Shown: piece after piece, positions 59,831 to 64,000 of the stretch
Layout of the letters: each line of letters opens with the position of its first letter
Position numbering within the stretch: position 1 is the stretch's first letter
Source: Algoriphagus limi
GTDB taxonomy: Bacteria > Bacteroidota > Bacteroidia > Cytophagales > Cyclobacteriaceae
Assembly: GCF_024919275.1 (NCBI RefSeq)
Contig: NZ_JANWGH010000001.1
Span: 434,001 to 498,000, forward strand
Direction: 5' to 3'
DNA length: 64,000 nucleotides
Made by a program: the position numbers and the translations under genes
The notes under the pieces: generated by a model
What the model was told of the DNA's origin: nothing
Seen by the model: the letters and a program-made list of their open reading frames with translations, nothing else
The model's database searches: none

Positions 59831-61819
59831 ATGAAAGAATACAGAGTTGCTATTAGTTGTATTGGAAGTGGTGTAGGTCAATCCGTAATTAATTCTCTAA
59901 AGAATTCAAATATTTCATTTTTTACATTAGGGCTTGGTACAAATCCTTATGCATATGGGTCCTATGAATGTGATGCATTTGATTATACAAAATCAATTTA
60001 CGAGGAAGGCTTTATTGATGATCTCATAAAGAAATGTGAATCTTATGAAATTGATTTGGTGATTCCAGGTTTAGATGATGAAGCTCTTTTATATGCTAAA
60101 AACCTTGAAAAATTTAATAAAGCAGGTTTAAAAACGATTGTCTCTGATGTAGGGTTGATTGAACTATGTCGTGATAAAGAGAGAATGAGCGAAGTTCTTA
60201 ACCCGATAGTCAACATTTTTGTAAAGAGCTATAAAAAGGAGGAAATAAGAGATAATCTTGAGAAAGGAATTGTGAATTTTCCCTTCATTGCAAAACCACG
60301 TGGAGGTTTTGCATCGCGAGGAATTGAAATTATCAGGCAAGAGAAAGATTTAGAAAAAATCCAAGACTATCACATACTTCAAGAACTTGCGGCGCCCTTA
60401 AAATCTGACCCTAATTACGCTGTTTTTCAGACTCAAATCGAGAAGAATATCAATCCACAAGTTGCTGAAATTTCCATTCAATTGGTTTATGGGGAAGATC
60501 AAAATTTGCTTGGTAAAATGGCTTCTTACAATAAGCTCAGAAGCGGGGTACCTATTGAAATTTTACCTTATGATCAGCCCGAAATGTGGGAAGTTATTGA
60601 CCAACTAGCCCCGGAATTGTTAAAGCTGGGCTTAAGAGGGCCAATCAATATTCAGGGCCGAATGACAGAAAAAGGTCTTAAAATTTTTGAAATGAATCCA
60701 AGGTTTACTGGAATTACGGGATTGCGGTCATTAATGGGTTTTAATGAGGTAGAATCTTGTGTAAAAGAGTTCCTTGGTATTGATAAAGGTAGAAACCAAA
60801 TAAATATAAATAGGAGAAAATTCGGGATGCGTCAGACAGCTGACAAAGTAGTTTTAATTGATAGTAATCATAAAGTCTCGGAACAATTTAAGGCACTAAA
60901 TCCAGGTTATAAGAGCATTGAAAAGCCAGTCCTATTATTAACAGGGTCAAGTGGACTGTTGGGAAGACACCTTGTGCAGGAGATAAAGAAAAAGCAATCA
61001 TTTGAGATTTGGTTATTAGGGAGGGATAAACAAAAACTAAAAGACCTTTTTGGTTCAGACTTCAATTATTTTGATTATGAGGATTTTCAAAAGGATCGAA
61101 TATCTCTAGGATCTGTAGACACTTTAGCACATTTGGGTTTTGCAAGACTACATACAGGTGATTTTGAGATTGCTAAAAGTGTAGCCATTAGTAATCAACT
61201 TTTTATGAAAGCATGTTTGCATCAGGTCCCATATATCATAAATATTTCCTCACAAAGTGTATATGGAAATTCGACGGAATATGCTTGGTCGGAAAAATCA
61301 CCGATAAACCCTAAAACAACTTACTCCCAGGCTAAATATGCGGTTGAATCCTTTCTGGAAAACTTGAGATTCGTTAATAAGCAAGGGAAGCTAACCTCAT
61401 TAAGATTATCAGCTTTAGTTGGAGTAGACAATGATGTCGATTTTGTTTCAAAAATGATAAAATCAGCTCTTGAACATAATCAAATTCAGGTATTTGGAGG
61501 AAGTCAGGTATTACAGCGTTTAGATGTGAAGGATGCCGCTCAAGCAATTAATATTCTAATTGAAAAGAGAAATCAAATAAATCAGCGTGTATATAATTTA
61601 GGTTCAGAAGAGCAGCTAAGTGTTCTTGAATTAGCACAAATAATAAAACAACAAGTTGAAAATACGAGCCCTCACCCAACTGTCGAGATTAAAAGGCTTG
61701 AAGTAGAAAATACCTACCCCAACATGATGATGGATTCTACTTTATTTTATGAATCTTTTCAATGGAAACCATCAAAAAGCATGAAGAAAAGTATTGAGGA
61801 AATTATTAAAAATAGTTGA
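59831..61819 (+). CDS. ATP-grasp / NAD-dependent epimerase fusion protein
   Basis: A 662-residue two-domain protein. Residues 1-about 345 form an ATP-grasp ligase of the carbamoyl-phosphate-synthase-like kind: a preATP domain (GSGVGQSVINSLKNS), FPFIAKPRGGFASRGIEII (ATP-binding lysine and glycine loop), and FEMNPRFTGITG (the metal-binding E-x-N-P-R). Residues about 366-660 form an SDR epimerase with the NAD loop LTGSSGLLGRHL (T371-L...), ISSQSVYGN and Y-x-x-x-K in TYSQAKYAVE. Such an enzyme could add an amino acid to a sugar and then modify it. I know no characterised protein with this fusion. It lies between the aminotransferase and the sulfotransferase genes. Confidence 0.85.
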   Translation: MKEYRVAISCIGSGVGQSVINSLKNSNISFFTLGLGTNPYAYGSYECDAFDYTKSIYEEGFIDDLIKKCESYEIDLVIPGLDDEALLYAKNLEKFNKAGLKTIVSDVGLIELCRDKERMSEVLNPIVNIFVKSYKKEEIRDNLEKGIVNFPFIAKPRGGFASRGIEIIRQEKDLEKIQDYHILQELAAPLKSDPNYAVFQTQIEKNINPQVAEISIQLVYGEDQNLLGKMASYNKLRSGVPIEILPYDQPEMWEVIDQLAPELLKLGLRGPINIQGRMTEKGLKIFEMNPRFTGITGLRSLMGFNEVESCVKEFLGIDKGRNQININRRKFGMRQTADKVVLIDSNHKVSEQFKALNPGYKSIEKPVLLLTGSSGLLGRHLVQEIKKKQSFEIWLLGRDKQKLKDLFGSDFNYFDYEDFQKDRISLGSVDTLAHLGFARLHTGDFEIAKSVAISNQLFMKACLHQVPYIINISSQSVYGNSTEYAWSEKSPINPKTTYSQAKYAVESFLENLRFVNKQGKLTSLRLSALVGVDNDVDFVSKMIKSALEHNQIQVFGGSQVLQRLDVKDAAQAINILIEKRNQINQRVYNLGSEEQLSVLELAQIIKQQVENTSPHPTVEIKRLEVENTYPNMMMDSTLFYESFQWKPSKSMKKSIEEIIKNS

Positions 61820-61822
61820 GTA

Positions 61823-62815
61823 ATGAGTTATAAAAAGAATGAACTTCTAGAATATGCATTGAAAGAAATAAACTCTTTACTTAAGCCAGTTGAAATTGAA
61901 CAAATCTCAAAGGTTGGTAAACCAAAGTTCCCAAATTTATTTTTAATTGGCGGCCCACGTTGTGGGAGTACCTTCTTTACGCAATGGGCAGCAGATTTAG
62001 ATATTTTTTCCTATCCATCTAACTTTTTATCTCGACTTTATGAGGCTCCCTACCTTGGGGCCTTGATTTACAACATAGTTACTAAGCCAGAATACCAATA
62101 CAGAGATGAATTTGCTGATGTTAATGTTGACTTTAAACTCAATTCATCAATAGGAAAAACAAGCGGATTTAAAGCTCCCCATGAGTTTTGGTATTTTTGG
62201 CGTCGCTTTATGAATTTTCCGGAAGTACCATTTTCTGAGAGCGAATTTGAAGATCAATTTGATTTTGACACTTTTCAAAAGGAATTAGCATTAATTCAAA
62301 AGGCGTTTGATGATAAACCATTTCTCTTTAAAGCAAAAATCGCCAACTGGTATTTAAAGCCCCTTAATGAAAATATTGATGATGCGATTTTTTTGCATCT
62401 CCATAGAGATCCAATTCCAATGACAAGGTCTCTTTTGAAAGCAAGAGAAAAGTGGGTTGGAAGCCGTGAAAAATGGTTTTCTTGGAAACCAAGAGAGTAT
62501 AACTTGCTAAAAGATTTGGATGTATATCATCAAGTAGCAGGTCAGATATATTTTTTAGAAAAAGAGATATTAACTAATAGAAAGTGCTTAGGAAGCAAAT
62601 ATTTATCTTTTAGTTACGAAGAATTTTGTGAGAATCCAGAGCGCATTTATTTCATGATTACTTCAAAAATACAGGAGTTTTCACCTGACTTTTCCATTCC
62701 TGACTATAAGGGAGATAAAGAGTTTTCTCCATCAAACCCAATTTCAGAAGATGATAAGCATATCAAAAAAGCTTTTGAATTTTTTGAAAATAAATATGGA
62801 GAATTGGTTTATTGA
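61823..62815 (+). CDS. Sulfotransferase family protein
   Basis: A 330-residue sulfotransferase-like protein. The 5'-phosphosulfate loop is G43-GPRCGS49-T50 in FLIGGPRCGSTFFTQW, and HLHRDPIPMTRSLLKAREKW matches the 3'-phosphate-binding region (R-D-P then S). It would use PAPS to sulfate a sugar or an amino sugar. PAPS-making genes lie only 4-9 kb upstream. Followed by a terminator at 63029. The acceptor is unknown; being next to sugar-modifying genes, a carbohydrate or glycolipid acceptor is likely. Confidence 0.85.
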   Translation: MSYKKNELLEYALKEINSLLKPVEIEQISKVGKPKFPNLFLIGGPRCGSTFFTQWAADLDIFSYPSNFLSRLYEAPYLGALIYNIVTKPEYQYRDEFADVNVDFKLNSSIGKTSGFKAPHEFWYFWRRFMNFPEVPFSESEFEDQFDFDTFQKELALIQKAFDDKPFLFKAKIANWYLKPLNENIDDAIFLHLHRDPIPMTRSLLKAREKWVGSREKWFSWKPREYNLLKDLDVYHQVAGQIYFLEKEILTNRKCLGSKYLSFSYEEFCENPERIYFMITSKIQEFSPDFSIPDYKGDKEFSPSNPISEDDKHIKKAFEFFENKYGELVY

Positions 62816-63028
62816 ATGAGCCTATTTACTATTAAAGGCTGCGTTTCAAAAGCATAGGTATTTCGTGTAGTTTTATTAAGGTCTTATTTGGTTGGCAAAG
62901 CTGGTTTAAAGTCAATTTTGAAAAATCAGGAATTAATTCAGGTTTTTTCCAATAGTTTATAATGAGGAAATCTTCCAAGAGATAGTTTTATATTTGAATG
63001 TTAAAGTGATGTAGAAATAGTATTCATA

Positions 63029-63056
63029 GACGCCTCTGGAAAAGGAGGCGTTTTTT
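63029..63056 (+). terminator. Rho-independent terminator after the sulfotransferase gene
   Basis: ACGCCTC-TGGAAAAG-GAGGCGT stem (63030-63051) and a T run to 63056. It differs from the terminator at 58387-58416 in one loop base only. Confidence 0.88.
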
Positions 63057-63220
63057 ATTTGTGAGGTTTTGAATACGCTTCAAGGTTCTACGTTTAAGTA
63101 GTTTTTACTATTTACCATTTCTCTAAAACGAATATTCGTTGCCATCTTGCTTTGGCTGAATTTTCATTTCCATTTTTTTAATTTTTGGTCCAGCGCTGAG
63201 GGAGAATTGGAATCCCTTCT

Positions 63221-63240
63221 CCCACGGTTAAAACCGTGGG
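63221..63240. repeat. Perfect 9-bp hairpin CCCACGGTT / AACCGTGGG
   Basis: CCCACGGTT at 63221-63229 and AACCGTGGG at 63232-63240 form a perfect inverted repeat, followed by CTATTGATAAA. There is no gene at this place; it could be a mobile-repeat relic. Confidence 0.75.
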
Positions 63241-63269
63241 CTATTGATAAACTAGATAATGATTGTGAA

Positions 63270-63375
63270 ATCAACATTGAACCTTGAACCCAAAACCTAG
63301 AACAAATTAAGTCATTGTATGAGATCGGAAGCACACCGTTAATCATCAATAACAATTAACCAATAACCATTAACC
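63270..63375. repeat. Period-7 repeat block at the end of the PepSY gene
   Basis: AACATTGAACCTTGAACCCA and CAATAACAATTAACCAATAA with similar units step by seven across the gap and reach the stop codon of the PepSY-domain gene on the minus strand. Confidence 0.6.
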
Positions 63376-64000
63376 CTTCTTCCTCTGCTTCCTTATCGTC
63401 ATAAAAAACAAGGTAAACCCAGAACCAATAGTCAACAAACCGAAAAGGGAAAACGCTCTTAATAAGAGATTATTGAAGTTGTCTCTTCCTGCATAATCCA
63501 TGGTGTGGAACATCCATAAGAAATCAAACCAGCGCCAACTGCGATGACGGACACGTTCAAAACTTCCATTTCTGGCATCGATATAGGCAGTAAGATTCTC
63601 CGGATGATCAAAATGAATTGCCCAAGCTGGTAAAGGTCTCTCACGAAACTCATGATGTGATCCAGTTTCTGTCAAATACTCAACCGACTTGATTCCAAAA
63701 TCACCCTTGATGTGTATTTGAGCAATCTCTCTTGCTTCTTCCTCCGAAATCTCTCCCTTTAGTTCTCCTGTTTTAGCATCAAATAATTGGGCATCATTGA
63801 TCCAGTAAAAAGGTTGATGTTTGATATAGCGCAATTCTAAACTTGAAATCTGTAAAATAGAATCTAGGGAAGCTGGGTCTAATAAATTGGAAGCACTGAC
63901 TTGCATTTGATGAGTTTCATGAAAATGATCTCCATGAATCTCATCGATATCTGTCCAGGAGAAATAGATTCCCGATAGGGTCCAAAAGAAGAATTGAATC
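63370..64000 (-). CDS. PepSY-domain membrane protein, C-terminal part (cut by window end)
   Basis: The frame is open through the end of the window, so the N terminus lies beyond 64000. Visible are a membrane helix (IQFFFWTLSGIYFSW), a PepSY-type segment with DAKTGELKGEISEEEAREIAQIH, the signature HRSWRWFDFLWMFHTMDYAGRDN and a final helix (LLRAFSLFGLLTIGSGFTLFFMTI). Such proteins are often linked to iron uptake or to electron transfer at the inner membrane. An ATG at 63906 is internal to the conserved text and is not the start. The last codons run next to period-7 repeat. Confidence 0.85.
   Translation of the reverse strand, partial: IQFFFWTLSGIYFSWTDIDEIHGDHFHETHQMQVSASNLLDPASLDSILQISSLELRYIKHQPFYWINDAQLFDAKTGELKGEISEEEAREIAQIHIKGDFGIKSVEYLTETGSHHEFRERPLPAWAIHFDHPENLTAYIDARNGSFERVRHRSWRWFDFLWMFHTMDYAGRDNFNNLLLRAFSLFGLLTIGSGFTLFFMTIRKQRKKG

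Larger units (their letters stand above)
62816..63369. other. Gap with terminator, hairpin and period-7 repeat
   Basis: After a 213-base AT-rich stretch with nothing recognisable come the terminator at 63029-63056, a perfect hairpin CCCACGGTT-AA-AACCGTGGG at 63221-63240, and period-7 text (63270-63300 and 63345-63375). No gene is supported. Confidence 0.5.

Noticed and set aside
63322..63339. Text resembling a sequencing adapter (AGATCGGAAGCACACCGT)
   Set aside because: It agrees for ten bases with a common Illumina adapter start but then lacks two bases and diverges. It may be chance; read coverage at this point would show whether it is an assembly artefact.
1..64000. rRNA, tRNA or intact insertion sequence
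   Set aside because: I looked for cloverleaf-like text, rRNA stretches and transposase motifs (DDE, HUH) on both strands and found none that I could support by eye.

Overview
This looks like a chromosomal window from a Bacteroidota bacterium of the Cytophagales / Cyclobacteriaceae type (Algoriphagus-like is my best guess; the genus is not proven). The signs are: moderately AT-rich DNA, many TTG/GTG starts with no Shine-Dalgarno site, promoter elements of the TTTG / TAnnTTTG kind, Bacteroidota-typical families (DUF4369-TlpA lipoprotein, GxxExxY, four-helix-bundle protein, Wzi) and intergenic DNA crowded with repeats. I saw no rRNA, tRNA, CRISPR array, prophage or intact insertion sequence.

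Layout. 1-8.4 kb holds housekeeping genes: the end of a penicillin-acylase-family gene, a D-threonine aldolase / D-serine dehydratase-like enzyme (minus strand), alaS, gatB and a TlpA-like lipoprotein. 8.4-9.5 kb is a repeat-only region. 9.5-12.8 kb encodes the exopolysaccharide exporter (Wza-like lipoprotein, Wzc-like tyrosine kinase). 12.8-19.9 kb is a lasso-peptide gene cluster: Asn-synthase-like cyclase, ABC exporter, HPr-kinase-like kinase, PqqD-like B1, transglutaminase-like B2, a 38-codon precursor gene (18725-18841) and a nucleotidyltransferase-family protein. 19.9-24.4 kb has another repeat block, two paralogous membrane-anchored sensor-like proteins with the remnant of a third, and an orphan gene. 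24.7-51.5 kb is the polysaccharide locus: GDP-L-fucose synthase, three GDP-mannose-4,6-dehydratase-family proteins, a UDP-glucuronate decarboxylase, many glycosyltransferases, an unusual aldolase / cytidylyltransferase / HAD set, Wzx-like flippase, Wzy-like polymerase, acetyltransferase and Wzi. 51.5-52.5 kb is a GxxExxY gene embedded in hairpin repeats. 52.5-58.4 kb is sulfate uptake and activation (SLC13 permease, CysC, CysD, CysN, CysQ). 58.7-62.8 kb is an aminotransferase, an ATP-grasp/epimerase fusion and a sulfotransferase. The window closes with the end of a PepSY-type membrane gene (minus strand).

How it works together. The polymer genes describe a Wzx/Wzy-type exopolysaccharide built from fucose, xylose-type and probably CMP-activated sugars, exported through Wza/Wzc/Wzi and perhaps sulfated using PAPS made by CysDNC and the nearby sulfotransferase. 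The lasso cluster sits between the export genes and the sugar genes, bracketed by copies of one composite repeat. Its precursor ends in Ser, and the cluster carries a PadeK-like kinase and a nucleotidyltransferase, so a lasso peptide modified at its C terminus is the most exciting prediction.

The second theme is repeats. There is a period-7 repeat family that sits directly at gene starts and has also entered the gmd and fcl reading frames; an 18-bp element found nested inside other repeats, so that removing it restores the host repeat; and a multi-module composite repeat present in four copies.
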